A stretch of DNA of 64,000 nucleotides from a virus, in IMG/VR virus record IMGVR_UViG_3300043399_000371, positions 36,285-100,284 of that record; one strand, written 5' to 3'. The position numbers and the translations under genes are program-made. Below the pieces are notes generated by a model. It searched no databases and had not been told where the DNA came from. It was given only the letters and a program-made list of their open reading frames with translations. Below are positions 6,966 to 16,427 of this stretch, one piece after another; positions within the stretch are counted from its first letter, which is position 1, and every line of letters begins with the position of its first letter.

Positions 6966-8674
6966 TTTACTATCCTTGAAAAATTTTTGACTTTCTCAAA
7001 CTTAATCACATCATCAAACTTTTCATAAAGTATATCACCTTTATGGGAGATAACAAATAGGTTGACATCTTCTAACATATGGAGAATGTTCATCAGATAT
7101 TCTGTTCCATTAGTATCTAGTGAGGAATCGAAGATCTCATCCAGAAACAATAGATTTGTATTTGTTGAATTTTTTAACTTTGCAATTGCTCTCCATGTCA
7201 ACATCAGAGACATATCAATTCTTTGTTTCTCGCCTTCAGAGAAATTATTATATGTGAACTCATCTCTGTGCCTAGACTTGATTGTTTCCTTAAAAGATTC
7301 ATCCAAATTAAAATTAACGAAAAATTCCAATGCAGATAAATACTTATTTACTAGTTTATTAATTACTGGTAAATACTGTTTAATGATTTTTGTCTTGATT
7401 CCATTATCCTTTAGAAGAGATGAAGCAACATCATAATATTCTTTTTCTTCTATAAGACTTTTCAAATGATTTTGTTTTTCTTTCAACTCTTTCTGGAGAT
7501 CGACTAATGTATTTTCATCCTCTACACGCAATGTTTTGGTTTCATTTAATTCTTCAATTTCCTTATTCAGTTTGGTAATATATTTGTTGGTTTCATTTAT
7601 AGCAGTATTATTCGAAGAGATCTTTACCTGTAATGCTTGAGCCTTTTTCAAAGCAACCAAAATGTCATCGAGTTTGTGCTGCTGTTCTTGAATCTTTTCT
7701 TCTATCTTTTTCAAGCCTTCTCTTGATTCTTTTATTTTTGAATCAAGTTTCTTTAACTCTTCTTTCTTAAAGTCATCATCAATTTTTTGACGGCAAGTCG
7801 GACAGTTATCGTTCTCGGTAAAAAATGCAGAATCGGTTTCTAGTCTTGACAAATTATTTTCGATCTTTGATTCGATCTTATTGATTTCTTTTATCTTAGT
7901 TTCGACTGAAGATTTGTCTGAAATCTTTTCTTGGTACTCCGACAATAGTGTAGTATTGGTTTCGTTGTCTTTCAAAAGTTTTTCAATACTTTCATTGTAT
8001 TTTTTAATTTCTTCCTTATACTTCTCGATCTTCTCATTATTGTTTTGCTTCAATGCTTCGATATGTTTTTTCTCTAATTCATATTTCTGCTTCAACAATT
8101 CAATTTCGTTCTTGACACTAGAAAGAAGATCCTTATTGTTTGATACTTTGTCTTTGATGATTGTATTCATCGTGGAGAAGATTTGGATGTCTAGTAAATC
8201 TTCAATGATTGCTCTTCTATCTCCAGCCGACAATTGCATGAATGGAACAAATGATGCGGAACCTAGAATCACGATCTGAGTAAAAGACTTGAAGTTAAAT
8301 TTAAGAATTGTCTTCTCCAAAACTTCCTGATAGTCTTTCATTGTGGATTCTTGGTTCAACAAATTGCCATCCTGAAAGATCTGAAATACATTAGGTTTGA
8401 TTCCACGAACAATCTTATATCGCTTTCCATTTGTCGAAAACTCAAGTTCAACCACACAATCTTTTTGATTGATGCTATTTACAAGTTGACCCTTATTCAC
8501 GCTACGGAATGGTTTGCCGAAAAGAGCGAAACACAATGCATCTAGAACGGTAGACTTTCCTGCACCATTCTCACCAATGATCAAAGAGTTCTTGTTGCTA
8601 TTTAGTTGAATCTCTGTCCAATAATTTCCAGAACTTAATAGATTCTTATACCTAATACATTCAAAAATAATCAT
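6962..8674 (-). CDS. gp46: Recombination endonuclease ATPase subunit gp46 (Rad50-like)
   Basis: A 570-residue SMC/Rad50-type ATPase. Walker A is GENGAGKST (34-42). Long lysine/glutamate-rich coiled-coil arms flank a zinc-hook CPTC (291-294). The C-terminal half has the signature NFSEGEKQR and Walker B LLFLDEIFDS. With gp47 it forms the complex that resects DNA ends for recombination-dependent replication and degrades host DNA. Its start overlaps the gp47 stop by 4 nt, keeping the usual T4 gene order 47-46. T4 gp46 has 560 residues, so this is full length. Confidence 0.95.
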   Translation of the reverse strand: MIIFECIRYKNLLSSGNYWTEIQLNSNKNSLIIGENGAGKSTVLDALCFALFGKPFRSVNKGQLVNSINQKDCVVELEFSTNGKRYKIVRGIKPNVFQIFQDGNLLNQESTMKDYQEVLEKTILKFNFKSFTQIVILGSASFVPFMQLSAGDRRAIIEDLLDIQIFSTMNTIIKDKVSNNKDLLSSVKNEIELLKQKYELEKKHIEALKQNNNEKIEKYKEEIKKYNESIEKLLKDNETNTTLLSEYQEKISDKSSVETKIKEINKIESKIENNLSRLETDSAFFTENDNCPTCRQKIDDDFKKEELKKLDSKIKESREGLKKIEEKIQEQQHKLDDILVALKKAQALQVKISSNNTAINETNKYITKLNKEIEELNETKTLRVEDENTLVDLQKELKEKQNHLKSLIEEKEYYDVASSLLKDNGIKTKIIKQYLPVINKLVNKYLSALEFFVNFNLDESFKETIKSRHRDEFTYNNFSEGEKQRIDMSLMLTWRAIAKLKNSTNTNLLFLDEIFDSSLDTNGTEYLMNILHMLEDVNLFVISHKGDILYEKFDDVIKFEKVKNFSRIVK

Positions 8675-9759
8675 TCTGTTTTTTCCATATTCAATGCTTC
8701 AATATAAATTTCTCTCATAATACTTTTCAACTTATCTGGATCGACATTAATGTTTTGTTGATCTATAAACTTTGTGATAATTGAAAGATTATCTTCTGCC
8801 TGATCAACATCAGTATCGTCCTCTGCTTGTTCTTCGTCCTTCTCGGTGAAATCTTCTACGATACCAATATCACAGACTCCTGCTTTATAAAAGTTATCAA
8901 CAACGAAATCGAAAAGGTATGGATCTTTCTTGTTCAAAGTTACGATCTTGATGTATGTGTCTTTCTTGGATTCATAGTCATAATTTTTCCAGAATGTCAT
9001 ATCATTAACAGTATCGTCATATGTAATTTTATGAAACATCTGATATGGATTTTTGATGAATTCAAGTTCACGTTTTTCTGGATCAAAAATGTGGAATCCT
9101 CGTTCATCATTCCAGTCGGACCATGTTAGTTCATAAGGTGTTCCAACATAGTACACATGACCGTCATCTGACTTGTGGTGAAAGTGACCAGACAACACCA
9201 TATCATATTTCATTAAGTCTTTCTTGCTTAGATGACCACCACGAAACACATTTCCACGATCCATCTCAAAACCATCAAGTTCGAAATGGCCGACACATAT
9301 TTGGGATCGACTATTCTTGATCTTGTCTAGAATTTCTTTTTCGTTCTCTTCACATATCCAAGGAATGACATCAATAGGAATTCCACTAGCAATACCAATT
9401 TTTTCAAAATCTCTGAAAATTTTGATGTTGTCATAACCATCTAATAGAAGGAGTGGTGAATTTACTTCTAATGTATTCTTAAATGAAACATCATGATTGC
9501 CCAAAAGAGCAAATAATCTGATTTCATATTTCTTCAGTTTATCGAAAAACATTTTCCGTGAATGATACAGAGAATTGAAATTCACAAACTTTCTTCTGTC
9601 AAACAAATCACCAAGCTGAATTACGGTGTCGATACCTCTTGAGATCAACTCTGGGAAAAATACGTTATCATAAAACTTCTCATAATAACGTAAAAAGTCT
9701 AGGGAATCTCCACGTACTCCAAAATGTGTATCACCAAGAATAGCTATTTTATTGCTCAT
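8671..9759 (-). CDS. gp47: Recombination endonuclease nuclease subunit gp47 (Mre11-like)
   Basis: A 362-residue calcineurin-like phosphoesterase with all metal-binding motifs in order: GDTHFG (9-14), LGDLFDRR, LLGNHD, VGHFELDG and LSGHFHH. The C-terminal about 80 residues are acidic (EEQAEDDTDVDQAED), then helical, fitting the gp46-binding region. It cuts DNA as the Mre11 partner of gp46. It overlaps gp55 by 11 nt at its start and gp46 by 4 nt at its end, so the three are translated together. Confidence 0.95.
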   Translation of the reverse strand: MSNKIAILGDTHFGVRGDSLDFLRYYEKFYDNVFFPELISRGIDTVIQLGDLFDRRKFVNFNSLYHSRKMFFDKLKKYEIRLFALLGNHDVSFKNTLEVNSPLLLLDGYDNIKIFRDFEKIGIASGIPIDVIPWICEENEKEILDKIKNSRSQICVGHFELDGFEMDRGNVFRGGHLSKKDLMKYDMVLSGHFHHKSDDGHVYYVGTPYELTWSDWNDERGFHIFDPEKRELEFIKNPYQMFHKITYDDTVNDMTFWKNYDYESKKDTYIKIVTLNKKDPYLFDFVVDNFYKAGVCDIGIVEDFTEKDEEQAEDDTDVDQAEDNLSIITKFIDQQNINVDPDKLKSIMREIYIEALNMEKTE

Positions 9760-10303
9760 CGTCTAATTCCAAATTAGTTTCTTCTTCAATAAATTTTTCA
9801 ATACCCTTTAAGGTTTTCTTCTTTTTGTTTTTCTTATTCTCTTCAAATGTTTGAATGAATTCTGAAATATTATCGTATAGTTGGAATTGACTCATATTAC
9901 CATCTTCATCTTCATACATTTCGCCTTCATCCAAAATACCAAACTGTTCTGTAGCTTTATACTTGATATATAATTGTTTCTTTTCTCTTGTGATTCGACG
10001 GAGAAACGCATAGTAGATTATTTGGGTGAAATATGCAAAAGGATTATCTGACTTATTTGGATCAAAGTTTCTGAAGTACATAATACAATTTTCGACACCA
10101 TCAGAAATCATTTCATCCCTAAACGAATATGATACAAAGTTTGGTTTACGGGAAAGGTGTTCAGCGATCTTCAAGAAACACGAACCAATGTAATTTGGAA
10201 TTGGTGGGTCTTGTAAATTATTATTCTGTGCTTCAACGCATTTGGTTTTATAGTCAATTAATGCATTTAAAAATTCTGTGTTGTCAATGTAATGATTGCT
10301 CAT
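9749..10303 (-). CDS. gp55: Late sigma factor gp55
   Basis: A 184-residue protein matching T4 gp55 (185 aa) over the core: FLNALIDYKTK, IAEHLSRKPNFVSYSFRDEM, IxDGVENCIMYFRNFDPNKSDNPFAYFTQ and FLRRITREKKQ. The central block corresponds to sigma region 2, which recognises TATAAATA. The lysine-rich C-terminal end with a short acidic tail would contact the clamp gp45 region as in T4. TATAAATA boxes elsewhere in this window are its expected targets. GGAGAG lies 8 nt before the ATG. Confidence 0.9.
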   Translation of the reverse strand: MSNHYIDNTEFLNALIDYKTKCVEAQNNNLQDPPIPNYIGSCFLKIAEHLSRKPNFVSYSFRDEMISDGVENCIMYFRNFDPNKSDNPFAYFTQIIYYAFLRRITREKKQLYIKYKATEQFGILDEGEMYEDEDGNMSQFQLYDNISEFIQTFEENKKNKKKKTLKGIEKFIEEETNLELDDEQ

Positions 10304-10322
10304 AGTCTACTCTCCATTTTTT

Positions 10323-10345
10323 ATTATACTACCACAACTTTGTGG
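10323..10345 (-). promoter_or_regulatory. Promoter-like -10 with an adjacent palindrome upstream of gp55
   Basis: TATAAT (10328-10323, minus strand) lies about 20 nt before the gp55 start. Directly upstream is CCACAA-N2-TTGTGG (10332-10345), a perfect inverted repeat in the spacer. The -35 (TTTCTC-like) is poor, so activation may need a factor. The rest of the 137-nt gap (10304-10440) shows no gene. Confidence 0.4.
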
Positions 10346-10440
10346 AGAAATCACCAGATAGACCTCATGTTTGCCCAAATGTGCATTGACTTCCCTCTTG
10401 ACAAAGTATAGAATTCTGGGTGTCAGGGATGAAATGATAC

Positions 10441-10896
10441 TTAATGTAATAACTTATTACTAGTTTCTACATTAATTATCTGATCTTCCGTATCAAAAGA
10501 ATCATCGTTTTCTGATTCATCATATGACATAATTTTATTTTGATCCATTTCCATCTTCTCAAGTTTTTCTTTTAAGACTTGAATATTCTCGTCATAGTAT
10601 TTGATCAATTTATCTTTTGGTTCTATGATTGTCAAAACATTGTTTTTTGAAATTATAGCTTTATTCTCTTCAATGAACTCTACTGGTAGCCAAGGCAATA
10701 AAACCATAATACTACCAACTTCTGTTCTTTTGAAAATCATATGTAATGGTTCTGTGATGATGAATGAATCTTCATCTTCAAGGATTGATCCTATAAGATC
10801 CTCACCCGATAACAACCGTATAACTTTTACACCAAAAGGGTCATCTATTTTTGAGGTCGATTGGGTAGAATTTGTATTCGAATTTTTCTTCATCAT
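10441..10896 (-). CDS. Hypothetical protein, small beta-barrel-like N-terminal part
   Basis: About 151 residues from the ATG at 10896 (an upstream TTG at 10914 is possible). A serine/asparagine-rich start is followed by FGVKVIRLLSGEDLIGSILEDED, then ITEPLHMIF and VLLPWLPVEF, a strand-rich pattern seen in conserved unknown proteins of marine T4-like phages and reminiscent of Sm-like barrels. A coiled coil and an acidic tail follow. It overlaps the 3' end of uvsW by 56 nt in another frame. I cannot assign a function; RNA binding is only a guess from the barrel-like pattern. Confidence 0.6.
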   Translation of the reverse strand: MMKKNSNTNSTQSTSKIDDPFGVKVIRLLSGEDLIGSILEDEDSFIITEPLHMIFKRTEVGSIMVLLPWLPVEFIEENKAIISKNNVLTIIEPKDKLIKYYDENIQVLKEKLEKMEMDQNKIMSYDESENDDSFDTEDQIINVETSNKLLH

Positions 10897-12304
10897 ATAT
10901 TTTAACTCTTTCAATAAAATGTTTTAAGGTGTGGTTTGTATGTTTTCCAACTTTCAGATCATCAGCTATATCATAGAGTGTAGCCATTTCTTTGTTGTTG
11001 CCCAATCTTAAAGATCTTCCTATCGATTGTAGATTACGAATTCGTGACTTTGAAGGTGAGGCGAACACAATATTATGTAGGTTGTTGATATTAACGCCGC
11101 GAGAAAAAGTGCCATAAGAAGCAATGATAATCGAATCTGTTTCTTTTTCAACGATTGCTCTGATCTCTTCTCTGACCTCAACATCTGTATCACCATAGAC
11201 AAAAAATACATTTCTTTCTTTAGCCTTTTCTTTTATTAGTTCGTACAATTCTTTTCCGTGTTTCTCAACGAATTGGAAAAGAACCAGAGAATTTCCTTTA
11301 AGGGAAACTGTTAAATTCTTGATGAAATCGTTTCTTGCCTTATTCCTAACCAAAAAATCTATTTCTTTTTGATAGTCTTGTGATTTCATTTCCTTACAAA
11401 CTTCAGCAGGATATTTCAAAACCAAACATTTAATTTTGAACTTTGAAAGTTGTCCCTTCTGAATCAACTCTGTTGTTGTGGTTGATTTGTGTACCATACC
11501 AAACAATCCTTCAAGAACAAGCTTGTGTGTGTTTGTTCCATCGAGTGTTCCGGTTGTTCCTATTCTGTAGTCACAATTTACACAACTTGAAAGAATTGTG
11601 GTTAATGACTTTGCCTTGAATTCGTGTGCTTCGTCACCGATAATAAAATCAAATTGATGAAAGTATTTTTCTTTTAGTGTATACAGACTTTGCCATGTCG
11701 AGATATAGAGAAACTTGTCAGAATCTTTTTCTTGACCACCATATATTTTATGACAGTATTCATCAGAGTCATAACCATAATTTTTAAAGTCTTTATACAT
11801 CTGAGACACAAGAGAAATACTCGGAACCAAAAGCAATCCTTTTTGTTTGGTTTTCTGAAGGTATCGAATTATCAAGTATATGATTAATGATTTACCAGAA
11901 CCAGTTGGAGAAAGAATCAAAATGCGTTTGTGGTTTATGCTTGTCACAAACGCATTCAACTGATAATCTCTTACTTCAAATGGTATGTTCAAAGTGGATA
12001 TGAATTCTTTTGCTTCTTCTACTGTTAACCTCTGTTCTGGTTTTTCAGTATTGGTTTTTACTTTATATCCTCTTTCTAAACAAAAAGTTTCGATATAAGG
12101 AACCAACCCATAATAAATTGTATTGGTTCGTATATCGAATAGACGAATCTTTCCATCCCAGAGTTTATTCTTAAACGCTGGCATAAACTTGTATCCGGGA
12201 ACATAGAATTCGAAATACACGGAAAGTTCTTGTGCTATTCCACGATCACATTCTATTTTGACAAAAGCCTCATTCTTTTTGTTTATTACAATATCATATA
12301 CCAT
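10841..12304 (-). CDS. uvsW: DNA/RNA helicase UvsW
   Basis: A 487-residue superfamily 2 helicase. The N-terminal part (about 1-100) has the substrate-binding pattern KLWDGKIRLFD. Helicase motifs follow: I LSPTGSGKS, II IGDEAHEF, III GTTGTLDGT and VI QSIGRSLRLG. T4 UvsW (587 aa) unwinds R-loops and branched DNA, switching replication from origin-dependent to recombination-dependent mode; this one is somewhat shorter. It overlaps uvsY upstream by 11 nt and the small unknown gene downstream by 56 nt. Confidence 0.93.
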   Translation of the reverse strand: MVYDIVINKKNEAFVKIECDRGIAQELSVYFEFYVPGYKFMPAFKNKLWDGKIRLFDIRTNTIYYGLVPYIETFCLERGYKVKTNTEKPEQRLTVEEAKEFISTLNIPFEVRDYQLNAFVTSINHKRILILSPTGSGKSLIIYLIIRYLQKTKQKGLLLVPSISLVSQMYKDFKNYGYDSDEYCHKIYGGQEKDSDKFLYISTWQSLYTLKEKYFHQFDFIIGDEAHEFKAKSLTTILSSCVNCDYRIGTTGTLDGTNTHKLVLEGLFGMVHKSTTTTELIQKGQLSKFKIKCLVLKYPAEVCKEMKSQDYQKEIDFLVRNKARNDFIKNLTVSLKGNSLVLFQFVEKHGKELYELIKEKAKERNVFFVYGDTDVEVREEIRAIVEKETDSIIIASYGTFSRGVNINNLHNIVFASPSKSRIRNLQSIGRSLRLGNNKEMATLYDIADDLKVGKHTNHTLKHFIERVKIYDEEKFEYKFYPIDLKNR

Positions 12305-12731
12305 TTACAAATTTTTCCCAATCTATCATAGATCTTAATTGATAAGTTCTGCTGTTTAATTCTTTTAGTATTGATTGACACACATCAACGATTTCATCAT
12401 GTACTGCTTTCTGCGCGACATACTTATTGATGTCATCGTCGCTTTCAAGATATGTGCTTATTTCTGATTTGAGTACAAAAGGAAATGGTTCCCATCCCCT
12501 TTTCTTTAGAGTCTCATCATCTAATTTGCCTGTATAATATTCCCACTTCAACTTCTTCATCTTTGTGTATCTGAACTCAGATTCTTTTGAAAGCATTCTG
12601 TGTCTGGACAAAATCTGAAGATATTTTGCGTGTAGTTTTGGAATATCTAGTAAAGCTTTTCCGGGTTCTGTTCTATCAATTTCACAATCATTTTTCCACA
12701 TGGTCATTAATTCTTCAAGTTGTTCCATCAT
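12294..12731 (-). CDS. uvsY: Recombination mediator UvsY
   Basis: A 145-residue helical protein, close to T4 UvsY (137 aa). The pattern EEL..MWKNDCEIDRTEPGKALL, then ILSRHRMLSKESEFRYTKMKKLKWEYYTGK and a C-terminal helix matches the family: basic helices for ssDNA binding and a conserved YYTGK/YYSG core. UvsY loads UvsX recombinase on gp32-coated ssDNA. It is followed by uvsW with an 11-nt overlap, as in T4. GGAG is 5 nt before the ATG. Confidence 0.85.
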   Translation of the reverse strand: MMEQLEELMTMWKNDCEIDRTEPGKALLDIPKLHAKYLQILSRHRMLSKESEFRYTKMKKLKWEYYTGKLDDETLKKRGWEPFPFVLKSEISTYLESDDDINKYVAQKAVHDEIVDVCQSILKELNSRTYQLRSMIDWEKFVNGI

Positions 12732-12743
12732 ATAAACTCCATA

Positions 12744-13277
12744 TTAATTTATTCGTTCAATATCGTACCAAGAATATCTAAAGGTTGCATCTGCTGTGAT
12801 AATAACTTCTGGCGATTCTGTCATGCTCAATGGGAATGAAGAAACGGAAGTTGGGAAAATATCAACGAACTTAATATTATATAGTGGTTGATTTGCAGAA
12901 GAAAGAATAGTAAGTGTTGCAAATGAAAATTGTTCTTGTACAGGATTAAAATATGGTCTTCCTATATTTGTTAAGTTTCGATATTCAGCAAAGTCGGTTG
13001 GGAAACCCATACCACGAATCCAATCATGGACTTCGATCCATGCTTTCAATTCTTCATCAACAATAAATGTAACGTTCAAAATATCATATGATATCTTTTC
13101 TCCGGGAGAATATAGATCAACGAATGGGTTTGTTTTACCAACTTCCCCAATTGATACTCCGGGAAAAATTACAGATTGACAAAAATATTGAATGTTTGGT
13201 AATCTTGAAAAATGTAATTGAAACTTATTAGGATGCAATACATTTGGATTGCTTGGTATTCTTGTTAAAAATGACAT
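12744..13277 (-). CDS. Tail completion / tail-tube-like protein (gp3- or gp19-type)
   Basis: A 177-residue protein from the ATG at 13277 (AGGAG 7 nt upstream). It begins MSFLTRIPSNPNVLHPNKFQ and has the tube-protein pattern IFPGVSIGEV..., DILNVTFIVDEELKAW and EVHDWIRGMG, then FVDIFPTSVSSFPL and FRYSWYDIE. This is the gp19-fold family. In marine T4-like phages a protein of this kind between gp23 and uvsY is annotated as the tail completion and sheath stabiliser gp3, while the main tube gp19 is at 21040-21585. I favour the tail-completion role but a second tube protein cannot be excluded. Confidence 0.65.
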   Translation of the reverse strand: MSFLTRIPSNPNVLHPNKFQLHFSRLPNIQYFCQSVIFPGVSIGEVGKTNPFVDLYSPGEKISYDILNVTFIVDEELKAWIEVHDWIRGMGFPTDFAEYRNLTNIGRPYFNPVQEQFSFATLTILSSANQPLYNIKFVDIFPTSVSSFPLSMTESPEVIITADATFRYSWYDIERIN

Positions 13278-13294
13278 TAAATAACTCCTTTCCA

Positions 13295-13951
13295 CTATTT
13301 ATCAATTTTAATACAAGTCCATCCTTTATGTTTGCCCCTAGACATATTACCTTGATCTAAATTATTTTCTTTACAGAATTTTCTAAGATTGTGTATAATA
13401 TAGATTTGTCCGTTTGGGGTAGTGATTTGCCAAATTTTTGATAATGCTTTTGATACTTTTTCTTTTTGGGATTCTGGTTGTGGTATTCCTGTACGCCTTG
13501 ACTTGTCTATATGCTCTTGTGTCAATTTTTTTCCTTTTTTAGCATCACTCATTTTTTGTTTCGACTCTTCGCTGTATTTGAAACTTTTTCTAAATGCGCT
13601 TACAAGTTCACCATGACCTTCTGGTTTGGGAATACCTTTAAGTTTGTCGCTAATTTTTCTTTTAGTTTCTTCAGATGTAATATAACCAATTGTCGTATCT
13701 CCACCATCTGTTCTATTTAATAATATTCCAGTACCAGTATCTTTACGTCCATACCACCTAATATAAAAACGCTCCAATGACAAAGCACCTAATTCGGTTA
13801 AATCAGATTCCATTATAACAATTTTAGATTTGTCTTTTGGTACAGACACATTATGGTCTTTACTCCATGCTCTTTTGTTCTTGCCTTTACCAATATAGTA
13901 TGGTGTGTTATCGGACTTTCTCAAATAAGCGTAGATATAATAAATTAACAT
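13295..13951 (-). CDS. GIY-YIG homing endonuclease
   Basis: A 218-residue protein from the ATG at 13951 (AAGG 7 nt upstream). The catalytic domain starts LIYYIYAYL and [13 protein letters not shown] (GIY-YIG pair), with [10 protein letters not shown] (conserved Arg and Glu region) and [13 protein letters not shown]3-type repeats follow: [37 protein letters not shown] and [12 protein letters not shown]-terminal HTH-like part holds [19 protein letters not shown]. It is a mobile element that cuts target DNA to spread itself. It sits between gp23 and the tail-completion gene, behind the gp23 terminator and under its own late box. Confidence 0.9.
   Translation of the reverse strand: MLIYYIYAYLRKSDNTPYYIGKGKNKRAWSKDHNVSVPKDKSKIVIMESDLTELGALSLERFYIRWYGRKDTGTGILLNRTDGGDTTIGYITSEETKRKISDKLKGIPKPEGHGELVSAFRKSFKYSEESKQKMSDAKKGKKLTQEHIDKSRRTGIPQPESQKEKVSKALSKIWQITTPNGQIYIIHNLRKFCKENNLDQGNMSRGKHKGWTCIKIDK
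13296..13303 (-). promoter_or_regulatory. Late promoter variant GATAAATA
   Basis: GATAAATA on the minus strand overlaps the end of the homing endonuclease gene and lies 19 nt before the tail-completion gene ATG. It is a one-base variant of the late box. Confidence 0.45.
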
Positions 13952-13981
13952 ATAATTACCTTTAAGTTTCATAACTATATG

Positions 13982-13989
13982 TATTTATA
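13982..13989 (-). promoter_or_regulatory. Late promoter box TATAAATA
   Basis: Exact TATAAATA on the minus strand directly after the gp23 terminator T-run and 31 nt before the homing endonuclease ATG. It restarts late transcription toward the endonuclease and tail-completion genes. Confidence 0.65.
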
Positions 13990-13991
13990 AT

Positions 13992-14022
13992 AAAAAAAGA
14001 GAGTAAACCGAAATTTACTCTC
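13992..14022 (-). terminator. Rho-independent terminator after gp23
   Basis: Arms GAGAGTAAA (13999-14007) and TTTACTCTC (14014-14022) form a perfect 9-bp stem with a 6-nt loop, followed on the minus strand by seven T residues. A weaker 6-bp GGATTT/AAATCC hairpin lies between it and the gp23 stop. Confidence 0.85.
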
Positions 14023-14079
14023 CGAAAAATAAAGGATTTGTTATTATTATTATAAAATCCCTTATGAATCAACTACTTA

Positions 14080-15402
14080 TCACATGAGATTGCTGATTTT
14101 GAACGCTCTGTAATAGAAGTTGCTTTGTGCAGTCAATGCACCTGATCCCTGACTTGTACCACCAGCAAATGGATTAGCAACTAGACCATAACGGGTCTTG
14201 AAGCCAATCTTTGGTTGGAAGTTACCAGTATCAACGGCACGAACCATCTGTAATGGAACGTATGGGCAATAGAACATACCTGAATCGTATGCATTTGCAC
14301 CTTTGTAACCGATTACAGCAAATTCACGGGCAGAAGAAACTGGAGCGTATGGATCGATGTAGACCTTGATACGACCGAATAGAGTACCAGCAAAAGTATT
14401 ACCAGTATCATCAACAGTTAGGTTAACTTGACCTTGTAGTGCTGATTGATAGTCTAGAATACCTGCCATAGCTAGGGCTGAAGCAACATCAGATGATACG
14501 ATCATGATGTTACCTTTTCCTCTACGAGTTGTCTTTGCGATAGTGTTAGCTTCGCGCTCGATTTGGAATGCTAGACCCTTAACTTTTTCAACCATCCAAC
14601 GACCATTTGAGTCGGTGTCTAGGTCGAATGTACCGGCAGTTGTAGTACCAACTTGGCAACCTGTCTTAGCAATACCGTAAATTGTACGAACAACTTCACG
14701 GTTGATTTCAGCTAGAATCTCTGAACTTAGAATGTTGCTTAGTTCAGTTTCAGCATCTAGACCATGAACTGCTTTTAGGTCTTGTGCTAGTTCTAGTGAG
14801 TATTCGGCTTTTAGGGCGCGAGTCTTAGCAGTAACAGTAACCTTCTCGATTGAGAATCCCATTTCTTGGAATGTTAGGTCTTCTGCTGTTGCTGTTGGCA
14901 TACCAGTACCAGTTGTTAGTGCGGCAAATGTAGCTGCTGTGTTTGCTGCAACGTCAACTGCTAGTGCGCTATGAGTATTGGCACCTGCGAACTGAGTATT
15001 TGCTTCATTGAAGAATGCTTCTACACCAGTTGAAGGAACGCGATCAGTACCATACATAGTACGCATTGCGAAGATTAGACCAGTAGGACCAGTCATTGGC
15101 TGAACGCCGCAAACATCATATGCGATTAGGTTTGGTAGTGAACGACGAACCAAGCTGATTAGGATTGGGTCGAAACCAGCAACTGGACCTGTTGAAGTTG
15201 CACCACCACTAAAACCACCAGTACCAGCAGAGTTAGTTGGGGTTGCTTCATTTAGAATTGATGAAGCTTTTGACATTTCCTGTGCTTGGTTTTCTAGAAT
15301 TACGGCAGTAACTGCTTTACGATATGGGTCTGCAATTGCTGGTAGTTCTGGATGGTCGAGAACTGCTGACCATTTGCTTTGTAGTTGTTCGGACAAATAC
15401 AT
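14080..15402 (-). CDS. gp23: Major capsid protein gp23
   Basis: A 440-residue protein (T4 precursor 521). The start MYLSEQLQSKW and the block SLVRRSLPNLIAYDVCGVQPMTGPTG are diagnostic. A likely gp21 processing site is SILNE|ATPTN at residues 52/53 (LxE|A). Mature subunits form the capsid hexamers. No gp24 vertex paralogue is seen in this window, so gp23 may also serve the vertices or gp24 lies elsewhere. AAGGAG lies 7 nt before the ATG. The gene follows gp22 by 26 nt and is closed by a strong terminator. Confidence 0.97.
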   Translation of the reverse strand: MYLSEQLQSKWSAVLDHPELPAIADPYRKAVTAVILENQAQEMSKASSILNEATPTNSAGTGGFSGGATSTGPVAGFDPILISLVRRSLPNLIAYDVCGVQPMTGPTGLIFAMRTMYGTDRVPSTGVEAFFNEANTQFAGANTHSALAVDVAANTAATFAALTTGTGMPTATAEDLTFQEMGFSIEKVTVTAKTRALKAEYSLELAQDLKAVHGLDAETELSNILSSEILAEINREVVRTIYGIAKTGCQVGTTTAGTFDLDTDSNGRWMVEKVKGLAFQIEREANTIAKTTRRGKGNIMIVSSDVASALAMAGILDYQSALQGQVNLTVDDTGNTFAGTLFGRIKVYIDPYAPVSSAREFAVIGYKGANAYDSGMFYCPYVPLQMVRAVDTGNFQPKIGFKTRYGLVANPFAGGTSQGSGALTAQSNFYYRAFKISNLM

Positions 15403-15428
15403 TTATATCTCCTTAGATTATTTTTTAC

Positions 15429-16427
15429 TTAAAATGGTTTTGTTTTAGAAATTGCTTTTGAAACTGCTGCAACGAATGGATCGGCAGGAGCAACTGCTTT
15501 CACATCGTCTTCAACGGTTTCATGTAATTGTGAAACATCAGCTTTCTTTACATTCGATGGGAAATAGTTCTCACGAATTGTCTCAAGCTTTTCTTTGTAT
15601 TCGTCCTCTGTGGAGAATTCTACACTCTCTGCGAGTGCTTTAATTTTTTCTGCTTGAGTTGCTGTTAAACCTTCACAAATATCGCGTGTGATTTCTGTCT
15701 TGCGTGATTCGATTAGTGCTTTACGATATTCGATACCACGTTCGATTTCTTCATCCAACTTGCTTTCAAGCTGAACGACTTTTTCTGATAGTTCATCAAC
15801 TAGATTTACTTTATCTTCTGGAACATCGATATAATGTTCAGCAAATAGATTTCTCAATCCAGAAATAAACTCTTCAGAAAGTTCTGTACGAAGACCGTTA
15901 TCGATTGCTAGTTGATTCTCATCCATCCATTGTTCAACAACATATGAAAGGTAATCATCAATCTTCTGTGATAGATCTTCTTGAATTTGTGTAACTGCTT
16001 CTTCTAACATTGAAGCATATTTTGATTCCATTTCTTCTTGAATTTGCATAACCTTATCGTTTAAGCGAGCCTCAAAAATTGTTGCTGCTTTCTGTTTAAA
16101 GTCTTCAGAAATGTATTCGTTATCTTCAAAAATAGCATCAATATCTTCTGTGCTTGTTTCTTCTTTCTTCAAATGATCAACAACTTTAGCTGATGCTGCT
16201 GATGCCTTTGTTGAGATTGAAGATTTGTTTTGACCAGAAGTATCCTTTGAACCTTTTTCTGTATGGATTTTTTCTGAGTCATCTGTTGGTTTACCATTAA
16301 ATGGTGTTGGCCCGCCCAAATCTACAGCATCTGCACCGGGAAGTTTTTCTGCTGGCATTGCTGTTGCTTTGCTTTTGCTTCCAGATAGGATATCTGCTGC
16401 GGCTTCCATTAATTTATTTGTTGACAT
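15429..16427 (-). CDS. gp22: Prohead core scaffolding protein gp22
   Basis: A 332-residue acidic, helical protein between gp21 and gp23, the T4 order. The N-terminal about 110 residues are serine/lysine-rich and low in complexity; the middle has coiled-coil heptads (AATIFEARLNDKVMQIQEEM, LSQKIDDYLSYVVEQW); the C-terminal part ends VAAVSKAISKTKPF. It forms the inner scaffold and is then degraded by gp21. T4 gp22 is 269 residues; the extra length is in the N-terminal linker. A TATAAATA box and AAGGAG lie upstream. Confidence 0.88.
   Translation of the reverse strand: MSTNKLMEAAADILSGSKSKATAMPAEKLPGADAVDLGGPTPFNGKPTDDSEKIHTEKGSKDTSGQNKSSISTKASAASAKVVDHLKKEETSTEDIDAIFEDNEYISEDFKQKAATIFEARLNDKVMQIQEEMESKYASMLEEAVTQIQEDLSQKIDDYLSYVVEQWMDENQLAIDNGLRTELSEEFISGLRNLFAEHYIDVPEDKVNLVDELSEKVVQLESKLDEEIERGIEYRKALIESRKTEITRDICEGLTATQAEKIKALAESVEFSTEDEYKEKLETIRENYFPSNVKKADVSQLHETVEDDVKAVAPADPFVAAVSKAISKTKPF

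Noticed and set aside
10304-10440. Small gene in the gap before gp55
   Set aside because: Only an 11-codon frame without RBS is present; the gap holds a palindrome and -10-like element.
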